The notes under the pieces are model-generated. The model was not told the origin of the DNA, ran no database searches, and was given only the letters and a program-made list of their open reading frames with translations. Of a stretch of DNA of 64,000 bases, positions 44,308 through 54,384 are shown piece by piece; the first letter of the stretch is position 1; each line of letters starts with the position of its first letter. Made by a program: the position numbers and the translations under genes. Source of the stretch: JAXGXJ01 sp963829545. GTDB lineage: Bacteria; Actinomycetota; Thermoleophilia; RBG-16-64-13. The stretch spans positions 150,566 to 214,565 of the forward strand of contig CAWHIX010000001.1 in assembly GCA_963829545.1 (NCBI GenBank). The letters run 5' to 3'.

Positions 44308-47300
44308 CTATCTCTCATCCCCTAGCGCTCGGTGATAGTCCTGGAGCGAGCGGACGCTTCCGCGGGCGCCGCGCCGCGCCGCGATACCTGCGGCCGCCGC
44401 CCGGGCTGCGGCCGTGGTGGTGATGTAGGGGACCCTGTGCCGGATGGCCGCCTTGCGGATGTAGGAGTCGTCGAACTCGCTCGACTTGCCGGCCGGAGTG
44501 TTGACCACCAGGTGGATCTCACCGTTCTTGATGGCGTCCTGGATGTTGGGCCGGCCCTCGTGCAGCTTGAGTATCGGCTCGGAGGGGATCCCGTGTCCGG
44601 CCAGGAAGGCATGCGTGCCCACGGTGGCGCGGATGGCGAAGCCCAGTGCCTGGAATTCCTCTGCCACGGGGAGCGCCAGCTCGCGATCGCGTTCCGCCAC
44701 GGTGATGAGGACGGTCCCCTCCAGGGGAAGCATCTGCTGCGCCGCCTCCTGCGCCTTGGCGAAGGCGAGGCCGAAAGAGTCGGCCATCCCCAGCACCTCG
44801 CCGGTCGAGCGCATCTCCGGCCCCAGGAGCGGGTCCACCTCGGGGAACATGTTGAAGGGGAACACGGCCTCCTTGACCCCGTAGTAGGGGATGGGCCGGG
44901 TCTCGAGTCCCAGGTCGACCAACTTGGTCCCCAGCATCAACTCCGTGGCCAGGCGCGCCATCTGGATGTTGCACACCTTGGAGACCAGGGGCACGGTGCG
45001 CGAGGCCCGCGGGTTGGCCTCGAGGACGTAGACCACTCCCTCGGAGATGGCGTACTGCATGTTCATGAGCCCCACCACACCCAACTCGGTGGCGATGCGA
45101 CGCGTGTACTCCTCGATGGTGGCCAGAGTGCTCCGGGGGGATGCTCACCGGCGGGATGACGCAGGCGGAGTCGCCGGAGTGCACTCCTGCGTACTCGATG
45201 TGCTGCATGACCGCGGGGACGAAGGCATCTGTGCCGTCGGCGAGTGCGTCGGCCTCGCATTCGAGGGCATTCTCGAGGAACTTGTCGATGAGGATGGGCC
45301 GCTCAGGCGCCACGTCGACGGCGGCCGCCATGTACTGCCGAAGCATGTCCTCATCGTGGATGATCTCCATGCCTCGACCGCCCAACACGTAGCTGGGCCG
45401 CAGCATGACCGGGTAGCCGATCCGATCCGCTGCCTCCCGCGCCTCCTCCAGTGAGACGGCCATGGCGGCTTCGGGCATGGGGATCCCCATGCGGGCCATG
45501 ATGCGGCGGAAGCGGTCGCGGTCTTCGGCCAGGTCGATGGTCTCAGGCGAGGTGCCGATGATGGGCACGCCCGCCTCTTCCAATTGGCGGGCCAGGTTGA
45601 GCGGCGTCTGTCCGCCGAACTGCACGATCACGCCCTCGGGGCGCTCCTTCTCGTAGATGGCGAGCACGTCCTCCACCGTGAGCGGCTCGAAGTAGAGCTT
45701 GTCGGAGGTGTCGTAGTCGGTGGATACGGTCTCGGGGTTGCAGTTGACCATGATGGATTCGAAGCCGGCGTCGCGCAGGGCGAAAGCGGCGTGGACGCAG
45801 CAGTAGTCGAACTCGATGCCCTGTCCGATGCGGTTGGGCCCGCCGCCCAGCACCATGATCTTGCGGCGGTCGCTCACCGGCACGGCGTCGGGGGCGTTGT
45901 AGGTGGAGTAGTAGTAGGCGGCGTTCTCGACTCCGCTCACAGGCACGGGCTCGTAGCCGTGGACCACGCCCAGCGCCCTGCGCTGCTCTCGGATGCGGAC
46001 CTCGGGCACGTCGAGCAGCTTGGCCAGATAGGCATCGGCGAAGCCATCCTTCTTGGCCTGCCTGAGAAGATCGTCGGGGAGCACTGGGTCGGGGGCCGCA
46101 CTCGCGAACACGAGGCGCGCTTCGGCCTCGACTGTCCCCGTCGCCGCCTCGGCGCCTGAGTCCGCCGGGCGCCGATAACGGAGGATCGACTCCTCCAGTT
46201 CCACCAACTCCCGCATCCTGTCGACGAACCAGGCCTTGATCTTGGTGCGATCGCAGAGGGCCTCGGTCGTGGCGCCCTTGCGCAGCGCTTCGTACATGAT
46301 GAAGTGCCGCTCGCTGCTGGCCTCGGAGAGCGCGGCCAGAAGGTCGTCGAGCGGACGCGCGTTGAAATCCTTGGCGAAGCCCAGGCCGTGCCGTCCCGTC
46401 TCCAGCGATCGGATCGCCTTCTGCAGGGCTTCCTTGTAGTTCTTGCCGATGGACATGACCTCGCCGACCGCGCGCATCTGCGTGCCCAGCCGGTCTTCGG
46501 CGCCGCGGAACTTCTCGAAGGCCCAGCGGGCGAACTTGACCACCACGTAGTCGCCGGAGGGGGTGTATTTCTCCAGTGTTCCGTCCCGCCAGTAGGGGAT
46601 CTCGTCCATGGTGAGACCACCGGCCAGTAGCGAGCTGACGAAGGCGATGGGGAAGCCGGTGGCCTTGGAAGCCAGGGCGGAGGAGCGGGACGTACGCGGG
46701 TTGATCTCGATGACCACCACGCGGCCGGTGCGGGGGTCGTGGGCGAACTGGATGTTGGTCCCGCCGATTACCTCTATGGCCTGGACAATTGCATATGAAT
46801 AGTTCTGCAACGTTTCTTGCAGAGAGGGGGCGATGGTCAGCATGGGGGCCGTGCAGAAGCTGTCGCCGGTGTGCACGCCCATGGCATCCACGTTCTCGAT
46901 GAAGCACACGGTGATCATCTGGTTCTTGGCGTCGCGGACCACCTCGAGCTCCAGTTCCTCCCAGCCCAGGACCGACTCCTCCACCAGCACCTGTCCGACC
47001 AGGCTGGCGCGGATGCCTCGCTCCACGATGACCTGCAGCTCTTCGCGGTTGTAGACGATGCCGCCGCCCGTTCCCCCCATGGTGTACGCCGGACGGATGA
47101 CGACCGGATAGCCGAGTTCGGCGGCGACGACCGCGGCTTCGTCCACCGAGTAACAGATCTCGCTGCGGGGCATGTCGATACCGAGCGAGGTCATGGTCTC
47201 CTTGAAAGCCAGACGGTCCTCGCCCCGCTCGATGGCGTCGGGCCCCACCCCGATGATCCTGACGCCGTGCTCGGCCAGCACTCCTGCGCGGTGCAGCTCG

Positions 47301-47599
47301 GACGAGAGGTTGAGACCCGACTGGCCTCCCAGGTTGGGCAGGAGCGCGTCGGGCTTGGAGGCGGCGATGATGTCCGTGAGCGTCCGGAGGTTCAGCGGCT
47401 CGATGTAGGTCTCGTCCGCCATCACGGGGTCGGTCATGATGGTAGCGGGGTTGGAATTGACGAGAACGATCTCGTATCCCAGCTGGCGCAGCGCCTTGCA
47501 GGCCTGGGTCCCTGAATAGTCGAACTCACAGGCCTGCCCGATGACGATGGGGCCGGAGCCGATGATGAGCACCTTGTGGACGTCGGGGCGCCTGGGCAT
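44308..47599 (-). CDS. carB: Carbamoyl-phosphate synthase large subunit, one frame disruption
   Basis: CarB makes carbamoyl phosphate from bicarbonate, ammonia from CarA and two ATP, for pyrimidine and arginine synthesis. About 1,096 residues, close to the usual 1,070. Two ATP-grasp halves are visible: GPIVIGQACEFDYSGTQ with YTMGGTGGGIVYN, and GPNRIGQGIEFDYCC with YVLGGRGMEI. A C-terminal MGS-type allosteric domain (TVLITVAERDRELAL, then LVVNTP) follows. The frame breaks near 45135 next to a run of six G. The ATG at 47599 follows AAGGGAG. carA is not in the window. Confidence 0.93.
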
Positions 47600-47776
47600 G
47601 GAAGCTCCCTTCGGGATAGCTGCTTGCTGACGTGGCGGCACCCGCGACGCCACCCTGCGGGGCGAGCACCACCTCGGATTGTATCGTGACGTCGGTGTCG
47701 GGGTGCGCGGCATCTCGTCGGCAGCGCCCGCTCGGCCGCGCCCGACTCGGGGCTACGGTACGCAGCATCAAAGAAG

Positions 47777-47808
47777 AAGGCCTCCCTGGACGTATCCAGG
47801 GAGGCCTT
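47777..47808 (-). terminator. Rho-independent terminator of the SLH gene
   Basis: AAGGCCTCCCTGG / CCAGGGAGGCCTT, a 13-bp perfect stem with a 6-base loop. It is followed on the minus strand by a T-rich CTTCTTCTTTG, about 65 bases beyond the stop at 47875. Confidence 0.8.
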
Positions 47809-47874
47809 GCCCCGGGGGAGGGGCGTCACGCGCGGCGCTTGATCAGAGCGCGAAGGGCGCGCAACAAGCTGTGT

Positions 47875-48987
47875 CTACTCGACCGTGATCTTCACCAATT
47901 GCTTGGCCCAGCTGCCGCTGTGGCTGACCTGATTGGCGGCGGCGCTGAGGAAGCCGATACGCAAGGGGGCCTCGTCGGAAAGGAGGGGATCGCCTGCGCA
48001 TTCGTAGAGGAGCGCCATCGTCACCGCACCGACCTCAGCGGGGATGTCGGTGTCGACGGCCGGGTCGAAGATAGTCTCGCCGGTGGTCGGGTCGTACATG
48101 AGCAACTTGCCCTCGAGCTTGCCGTTTTCGTACGTGATCTTATAGCCGTCGCAGGCTGTGGCGATCACCTTGGTGCCGCCTCCGGCCAGGGCCATGAGCG
48201 TGGCGATGGAGACGCCCTTGTAGTGCAGGGGTCCGGTGATGTTGCCGACCTTGTTCTTCCAGCCGCCGTACCCTTCAGTCGCAGTCAGCGCCTTGAGTTC
48301 GGCCATGGTGAACTCCTGAGTGCCGGCGGGGCCGGTGAGGGTCAGGATCTCGCCCGTGCGATAGAAGAGCTGGGCGAGGAGCTCGGCTGCTTCTCCACGA
48401 GTGGCATCGGCGGTGGTGTCCCAGGTGGCCAGATCGGGGATGCCGGCCAGCAGGCCGTTATACTCGGCGATCTTGATGTTGGCGCCGTGCCACGGGTTAT
48501 CGTAGGGGAGCTCCCCCTCCCAGTTCGCCGGCGGGGCGGCCAGCGCGTCACCGGCGGCGCGGACGACCACGCTGATGACCTGCTGGCGCTTCACGTAGCC
48601 GGTGAAATCGAAGGTGTTGCCCGGCCTCCCGATCATGATCTCGTTCTCAGCGGCCACGGCCGCGAAGCTGCCCGGATAGAGCGGGTTGTCGACCGGGTCG
48701 TAGGGGTCGGGCGTGTCGGTGAAGGTGGAGACGTCGGCCGCGGTGACCTCGTAGCCCATGGTCAGGACGGCCATTTTGGCGAACTGCTGTCGCTGGAGCG
48801 GGTTGTCGGGCCTGAACGTGTTGTCGAGGTACCCGCCCATGAACTCGCGGTAGACGAGGGCGGTGATGCTGGCCTCGAAGTCGGTGTCCTCGACATCTGT
48901 CAACTCGACCGCGGACGCCGGCGCCGCTATGGCCAGCGCAAGCACGATGGCCAGGAACAGGCTTACGAGCAGTCGGTTCCGCTTCAT
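47875..48987 (-). CDS. Exported SLH-domain protein with molybdopterin-oxidoreductase-like C-terminal domain
   Basis: 370 residues. A signal peptide (cleavage near APASA) is followed by three S-layer-homology repeats (about 30-210: FMGGYLDNTFRPDNPLQRQQ, IMIGRPGNTFDF, LLAGIPDLATWD), which anchor proteins to the cell wall. The last 160 residues are a domain starting LTLTGPAGTQEFTMAELKAL with EGYGGWKNKVGNITG and ending NQVSHSGSWAKQLVKITVE. The same domain is in the proteins at 49049 and 50072. It resembles the small molybdopterin-oxidoreductase (PF00174) fold, but the cofactor Cys is not evident. A terminator follows. Confidence 0.78.
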   Translation of the reverse strand: MKRNRLLVSLFLAIVLALAIAAPASAVELTDVEDTDFEASITALVYREFMGGYLDNTFRPDNPLQRQQFAKMAVLTMGYEVTAADVSTFTDTPDPYDPVDNPLYPGSFAAVAAENEIMIGRPGNTFDFTGYVKRQQVISVVVRAAGDALAAPPANWEGELPYDNPWHGANIKIAEYNGLLAGIPDLATWDTTADATRGEAAELLAQLFYRTGEILTLTGPAGTQEFTMAELKALTATEGYGGWKNKVGNITGPLHYKGVSIATLMALAGGGTKVIATACDGYKITYENGKLEGKLLMYDPTTGETIFDPAVDTDIPAEVGAVTMALLYECAGDPLLSDEAPLRIGFLSAAANQVSHSGSWAKQLVKITVE

Positions 48988-49048
48988 ACGATACCCTCCT
49001 TGTTGGTTGCTGCAGTTGTTTGCACTCGTCGACGGCCTTGCGGCCCGG

Positions 49049-49943
49049 TCATCGGGCCTTGATGCTCACGACGAACTTGACCCACTGGTCGCTGTCGGTG
49101 ACCTGGTCCTGCTCCGGGCTCACGAAGGCGATCCTTATGGGGCCCTCGCCCGAGCCGATGGCCTTGCCGTTCTTGGCGTAGGCAAGGATGGTCTTGAGAC
49201 TGCCGCTGATGCCGGACACGGGTTCGCCCGTGGCCGGGTCGTACATGTTGCACTGCCCGCTCAGCTCGCTTCCGGAGAGCACCGCCTCGTAGCCGTCGGA
49301 CGCCCTGACGACCGCCGAGCCGCCACCCCCGACCAGATCGAGGAGCGTGTTGACGGAGACGCCCTTCCAGGCCACAGGAGCAGTGATGTTGCCCAACTGG
49401 TTCTTCCAGCCCCCGTAGCCCGACACCGCCGGCAGCGCCTTCAGGTCGGCCATGGAGAGTTCCTTGGTGCCGGAGGGGCCGCTGAGCGTGAGGACGACCT
49501 CGGCCTTCGCAGTGGTTGTCGTCGGCTTGGCCGTCGTGGTGGTGGGTTTGGCGGTGGTCGTCGTCGGCTTAGCGGTGGTCGTCGTCGGCTTGGCCGTCGT
49601 GGTGGTGGTTGGCGGTGGTCGTGGTGGCTTTCGCCGTCGTTGTCGTGGCCTTCGCGGTGGTGGTCGTCTGCTCGGCGCTGGTGCTCGTCGCGAGGAGAGA
49701 CGACGAAGTGGAGGAGGCGCTGGCCACGGTCGATGTGGGAGGCACTGAGGAGGAACTGGACACCGAGGGTCCCTCGGTGGAGACGGGCGCCGTCGCCGAG
49801 GGCTGCGTCGGTATGGTCACCGATGTCGAGGACTCGACAGCCTCCTCCTCGCCTCCGCAGGCGCTCAGACCGGCCGCCATGAGCACCAGGAGAAGCAGGA
49901 CCAGCGCCACCGGCATGGCCCCATCTTTGAAACGTACCCTCAT
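49049..49943 (-). CDS. Lipoprotein with Thr-rich repeat linker and the same C-terminal domain, frame-disrupted
   Basis: About 297 residues. A lipobox signal (AAGLSAC) is followed by a Ser/Thr linker and a (TTTAKP/A)n tandem stretch, then the shared domain: LSGPSGTKELSMADLKALP, SGYGGWKNQLGNITAP, ending QVTDSDQWVKFVVSIKAR. One shift falls in the repeat near 49605, a natural place for slippage or assembly error. Upstream of the SLH gene on the same strand and divergent from the 50072 gene. Probably displays the domain at the cell surface. Confidence 0.72.
49500..49680. repeat. Tandem repeat coding the Thr-Lys/Ala linker
   Basis: About 30-bp units (GTGGTCGTCGTCGGCTTGGC-like) repeated five or six times within the lipoprotein gene, encoding (TTTAKP/A)n. 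Units at the distal end are shortened. Confidence 0.7.
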
Positions 49944-50071
49944 CGTCGGCCTCCGCCTTGCAGCCCTGGCTCGCTTCCCCAGAGTGGGGAAGAGGCCATG
50001 TAGCACTTGTTACAACACATATGGTATAAGAAACCGTCTCATAAGCTGACGACCTCGTCAAGGAAGCCAAC

Positions 50072-51139
50072 ATGTCCAATCTGTCGAAGCGCGTTCTTCT
50101 TCAGTCGTCCCTGGTGGTGATTCTGCTGCTGGTGTCGTCCCTGTGCGTCTTCCTTCTCGCCGGCTGCGGCAGCTCAGAGCCTGAGGCCACGACATCATCG
50201 GCGTCGACTGCGACCGAGGCGGCAGCGGCCGGCGGAGGCGAGCCGGTGTTGGAGGTCGTCGGGCCGGAGGGCACGCGCGCCTACACGCTCGACGAGATCA
50301 AGGCGATGAAGAGCACGGAAGGCTATGGAGGCATGAAGAGCTCCACCGGGCACATCACTCCGCCCACTCTGGTGAAGGGCGTTCTCATCGAGGACCTGTT
50401 CGCCGAGGTCGGCGGCACGCCGGCCGACATGGCCGTGAACGTGGCTGCCAAGGATGGCTACGAGATGACCATCTCCGTAGAGCAGCTGACGAACGGCGAC
50501 TTTCTCACCTATGACATGGCTACCGGGGCCGAGAAGCAGGTCGACGGGCCGCTCCAGACCCTGGTCGCCTACGAGGTCGACGGCAAACCGATCGACCCGG
50601 ACGGCGAAGGTCCTCTCCGGCTGGCGATAGTCGGTGCCGAGATGAGTCAGGTCACCGATGGGCACTGGTGGGTCAAGTGGGTCACCAAGCTCCAGACGAA
50701 GGCTGTGGAGGAGGAATGGACGCTGCTCCTCACGGGCGCGATCACCGAGGAGATGGACCGTGCCACCTTCCAGACGGGCGCAGCCGAAGGGTGTCACGGC
50801 CGGAACTGGACCGACGCGGAGGGCAACACGTGGACCGGCATCCCCTTGTACCTGTTGGTGGGGAGGGTGGATGACGAGATCGCCCACGAGGGGCCGGCCT
50901 ACAACCGCGACCTGGCCGAGGCCGGCTACGACGTGGAGATCGTCACTGCCGGGAGCGGGTCGATCGCGGTCTCGAGCAAGACCATGTACTACAACAAGGA
51001 CCTCATCGTCGCCTACCGGTTGAACGACGAAGAGCTGCCCGAGGAATACTGGCCCCTACGGCTGGTGGGCGAAGGCGTCGAGGAGGCCCAGATGGTGGGC
51101 GGGATAGGCGAGATCAAGGCCCTTCTTCCCGCGCAGTAG
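50072..51139 (+). CDS. Lipoprotein with two copies of the exported molybdopterin-oxidoreductase-like domain
   Basis: 355 residues. A lipobox signal (LLAGC) and short Ser/Thr linker precede domain 1 (LEVVGPEGTRAYTLDEIKAM, EGYGGMKSSTGHITPP, SQVTDGHWWVKWVTKLQ). Domain 2 (about 215-350) is a more diverged copy (WTLLLTGAITEEMDRATFQ, ending PLRLVGEGVEEAQMVGGIGE). Immediately upstream (22 bases) of a tungstate-type ABC transporter operon, so it may share its regulation and perhaps bind the same oxyanion or a pterin. Confidence 0.75.
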   Translation: MSNLSKRVLLQSSLVVILLLVSSLCVFLLAGCGSSEPEATTSSASTATEAAAAGGGEPVLEVVGPEGTRAYTLDEIKAMKSTEGYGGMKSSTGHITPPTLVKGVLIEDLFAEVGGTPADMAVNVAAKDGYEMTISVEQLTNGDFLTYDMATGAEKQVDGPLQTLVAYEVDGKPIDPDGEGPLRLAIVGAEMSQVTDGHWWVKWVTKLQTKAVEEEWTLLLTGAITEEMDRATFQTGAAEGCHGRNWTDAEGNTWTGIPLYLLVGRVDDEIAHEGPAYNRDLAEAGYDVEIVTAGSGSIAVSSKTMYYNKDLIVAYRLNDEELPEEYWPLRLVGEGVEEAQMVGGIGEIKALLPAQ

Positions 51140-51161
51140 GGTGGGAGTCGGTGACCGCTCG

Positions 51162-52338
51162 ATGCTGCGCGATCTGACTGGATCGCTCGCGGTCTCCAGG
51201 CCCGCGTCCCTCGCCCTTCCGAGCCTTATGGTGGTGCTGGCTGCGGTCCTGTCCGTCGCTCTTTCTGCCTGGTCGGGTGTTCGGACGGCGACGCCGCGAC
51301 TGAGGCGGCCGATGGGAGTACCGCCACCACGGCGAGCGAGAAGGCCAGCATCCGCGTACTCTTCGCCGGGAGTCTCATCATCCCCTTCGCACAACTGGAG
51401 GAGGAGTTCGAAGCCGCCTATCCCGACATCGACGTCAACATGGAGGGGCACGGCAGCATCCAGGTGATCCGGCATGTGAGCGACCTGCACGAAGCAGGCC
51501 GACGTTCTCGTGACCGCCGACTACAGCCTCATCCCCATGCTGCTCTATGAGGTGGAGGATCCGGACACGTACCTGCCCTACGCCGACTGGTACACCATCT
51601 TCGCCTCGAACGAGATGACCCTCGCCTACACCACCGAGAGCGCTCTTCGCCGACGAGATCGGCACCGACAACTGGCCTGACGTGATCACCCGTCCGGACG
51701 TCAGGGTGGGCTGCGCCGATCCCCGGCTCGACGCCAACGGATACCGCGCCCTCATGATGGTCGAACTGGCGGAGGACTTCTACCCGGCTGAGGGTCTCTT
51801 CCAGGATGTCTTCGGAGGCAAGTTCCGCGTGCCCATCCGGGTGACCACGGCCGCGGGCAAGACGTTGGTCAAGGTCCCCGAGGTGCTGGAGACCAAGCGC
51901 GGGTCAACTCTCATCATGCGCCCCTACAGCGTGCAACTGCTGCCCCTGCTCCAGTCCGGCGTCATCGACTACACCTTCGAGTACGCCAGCGTGGCTCGGC
52001 AGCACGGGGTGGAATACTTGGATCTGGCGCCCGAGAGTCGACTCTCAGCGACCCCGCCTACGCCGACACGTACGGCTCAGTGACCGTGAAGCTCGACTTC
52101 CAGCGCTTCGCCACCGTGAAGCCCGAGTTCCCCGGCGAGCCGATCCGCTATGGGGCCACCATCCCCAGCAACGCGCGCGAGCCGGAGGCGGCGGCCGTCA
52201 TTTCTGGCCTACCTGCTGGGACCCGAAGGTCAACGCATCATGGCGGAGAACTATCAACCGATGATCACGCCCGCCCTGGCGGACAATCTAGAGGCCTTAC
52301 CGGAGCCGCTCAGGGACCTGTGCGTCTCCGTCGACTGA
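51162..52338 (+). CDS. wtpA: Tungstate/molybdate-type ABC substrate-binding lipoprotein (WtpA-like), frame-disrupted
   Basis: About 390 residues across shifts near 51265, 51495, 51640, 52045 and 52200. After the first shift a lipobox (LVGC) appears, then VLFAGSLIIPFAQLEEEFEA, the typical oxyanion-binding start. It continues with QVIRHVSDLHE, ADVLVTADYSLIPMLLYE, GKTLVKVPEVLETKRGSTL and GVEYLDLAPE, and ends LGPEGQRIMAENYQP. This order fits the WtpA/TupA group that binds tungstate or molybdate. Most shifts fit single inserted bases (for example CGA-A-GCAG). Confidence 0.72.
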
Positions 52339-52351
52339 GGAGGCTACGCCG

Positions 52352-53152
52352 ATGACACGAGCGCCCAGGCTCAGCCGGCTCGACTGGGTCTTCCTGCTCG
52401 CGGGACTGCTCCTCCTGCTGTTCATCCTGATCCCGCTCCTGGCCACGCTGTTCGCCTCGTCGCCGGAGGAGTTGGCCGCCACCCTCACCGACGGGAGGTC
52501 CTGAACTCGCTCTTGATCACCTTCCTGGCTGCCTTCCTGGCCACCGCCATCGCCCTCGTGCTCGGGGTGCCGCTGGCCTATCTGCTTGCGAGGAGGGAGT
52601 TCCCGGGTAAGAACCTGGTGCAGGGATCATCGATCTGCCCATCATCATCCCGCACACGGCGGCGGGCGTGGCTCTGCTCATGGTCTTCGGGCGGCGGGGC
52701 TTTTGGGGAACCGCTGGAGTCGTTGGGGCTCTACTTCACCGAGAACGTGGCCGGAATCGTCATCGCCATGCTCTTCGTCAGCCTCCCCATCCTCGTGGAC
52801 ACGGCCCGGGATTCTTTCGTCCTCGGTCGACGAGCGCCTGGAGCGGGTGGCCCGCACCTTGGGGGCCGGTCCGTTCGGAGCGTTCCGTCGCGTGACACTA
52901 CCCCTGGCCTGGCGCGGGATATTCGGAGGGTCGGTGCTCATGTGGGCGCGGGGGATAAGCGAGTTCGGTGCGGTGGTCATCCTCGCCTACAACCCCAAAG
53001 TGATCTCCGTGCTCGTCTACGAGCGTTTCGCCGGCTTCGGGCTCTCCGCAGCCCTCCCCATCACCGCCCTCCTGCTCGTCCTGGCCCTGGTCGTCCTCGT
53101 CGTCACGCGGACCCTGCTGCTGCCCCCGCACAAGAAGGACGGGCGCAGATGA
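52352..53152 (+). CDS. wtpB: Tungstate-type ABC permease (WtpB-like), frame-disrupted
   Basis: About 265 residues with five or six membrane segments. It begins LDWVFLLAGLLLLLFILIPL and carries GVPLAYLLARREFPGKN, then DLPIIIPHTAAGVALLMVFG. The EAA-type loop is ERVARTLGAGPFGAFRRVTL with RGISEFGAVVILAYNP after it. Shifts near 52495, 52625, 52700 and 52825, both deletions and insertions in homopolymers. The stop overlaps the ATPase start (ATGA). Confidence 0.75.
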
Positions 53153-54347
53153 TCCGCGTGGAGGGGCTGCAGGTTACGGCGGGCGGGTTCGACCTGCGCG
53201 TGGGAGAACTGTCCCTGGAGCGGGGAGAGTTCCTGGTGGTGCTGGGGCCGACGGGCTCGGGGAAGACCGTCTTGCTGGAGACGCTGGCCGGGCTGCGCCG
53301 GCCCCAGAGCGGACACATCTGGTTCGGCGAGCGCGAGGTGACCGCGGAGCCTCCGGAGAGGCGGCAGGTGGGCTTCGTCTACCAGGACTACGCGCTGTTC
53401 CCCCATCTGAGCGTCGCGCAGAACATCGCCTTCGGCCTGCGCGGGCGTGAGAAGAGGCCGCAAGCCCGCGGGCGGCCGGGAGGCACCGGCCGGCGCCGAG
53501 GATACCGTCGGTGCGCCTCGCCGGCCTTCTGGGCATCGAGGAGTTGCTGGAGCGCTACCCGGCGGGTCTCTCGGGCGGGGAGCAGCAGCGCGTCGCCCTC
53601 GCCCGGGCGCTGGCCATCGAGCCCCAGGTCCTCCTGTTGGACGAGCCCCTGTCCGCCCTCGACCGCCAGACCAGGCTGGAGTTGCGGGCCGAGATCAAGC
53701 GCCTCTACCGCGAACTGGGCGCCACGGTCGTGCACGTCACCCACGATCTGGACGAGGGTCTCGAGCTCGGCGACCGGATGGCCGTGCTCATCGACGGAGA
53801 TCTGAGGCAGACCGGGGTTCCCACGGACGTGACGCGGCATCCTGCAGACCCGGATGTGGCCCGGCTGTTCGGCTGCCCCAACGTCTTCCCGGCCGAAGTG
53901 ATGGAAGTCGGCACTGAGGCGATCCGGATCAGCTTGAAGATGCTGCCAGTCGGGGCCGGCCGGGAGGAGGGATCCGGCAGAATCGATCCGGAGCTGCTGG
54001 TGGCCCAAAGTGGGACACTGGCCCCCGGCGATCGCTGTCACGCGGTCATCAGACCGGACGAGATCGCCCTTGCCTCGCTCGAGCCGTTTCCCTCTGGGGG
54101 GCCTCCCGCGGCGGAGGCGAAGCCCGTTGCGCCTTCAGAAGTTCTGGCCACGAACACCTTCGAGGGGATCGTCCACGGCATCTCTACGCACAGCACTCAC
54201 GCCTCCGTGGAAGTCGCGGTGCCGCTCCTGCTGACCGTCCACCTCCTCAACCCTGACGTGGCACGAGCCGGTCTGCGGCCGAATGGCCGCGTTCGCATCC
54301 AGGTACCGCCGTCTGCCGTCCACCTGTGTCGGTCGAGTGACCGGTGA
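53149..54347 (+). CDS. wtpC: Tungstate-type ABC ATPase (WtpC-like), one frame disruption
   Basis: About 398 residues. Walker A GPTGSGKT, Q-loop VYQDYALFPHL, signature LSGGEQQRVALARAL, Walker B VLLLDEPLSAL and the switch His in VVHVTHDLDEG are all present, with one shift near 53480. The C-terminal part has a regulatory TOBE-like domain (CHAVIRPDEIALASLEP, then NTFEGIVHGISTHS), typical of oxyanion ATPases. It completes an ABC transporter with the two preceding genes. Confidence 0.83.
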
Positions 54348-54384
54348 AGCGGCCCCGTTCCCGGCCGCGGCGCCGAAGTCCGGG

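Noticed and set aside
47632..49062. 476-codon plus-strand open frame opposite the SLH gene
   Set aside because: Shadow; the minus strand has a signal peptide, SLH repeats and a terminator.
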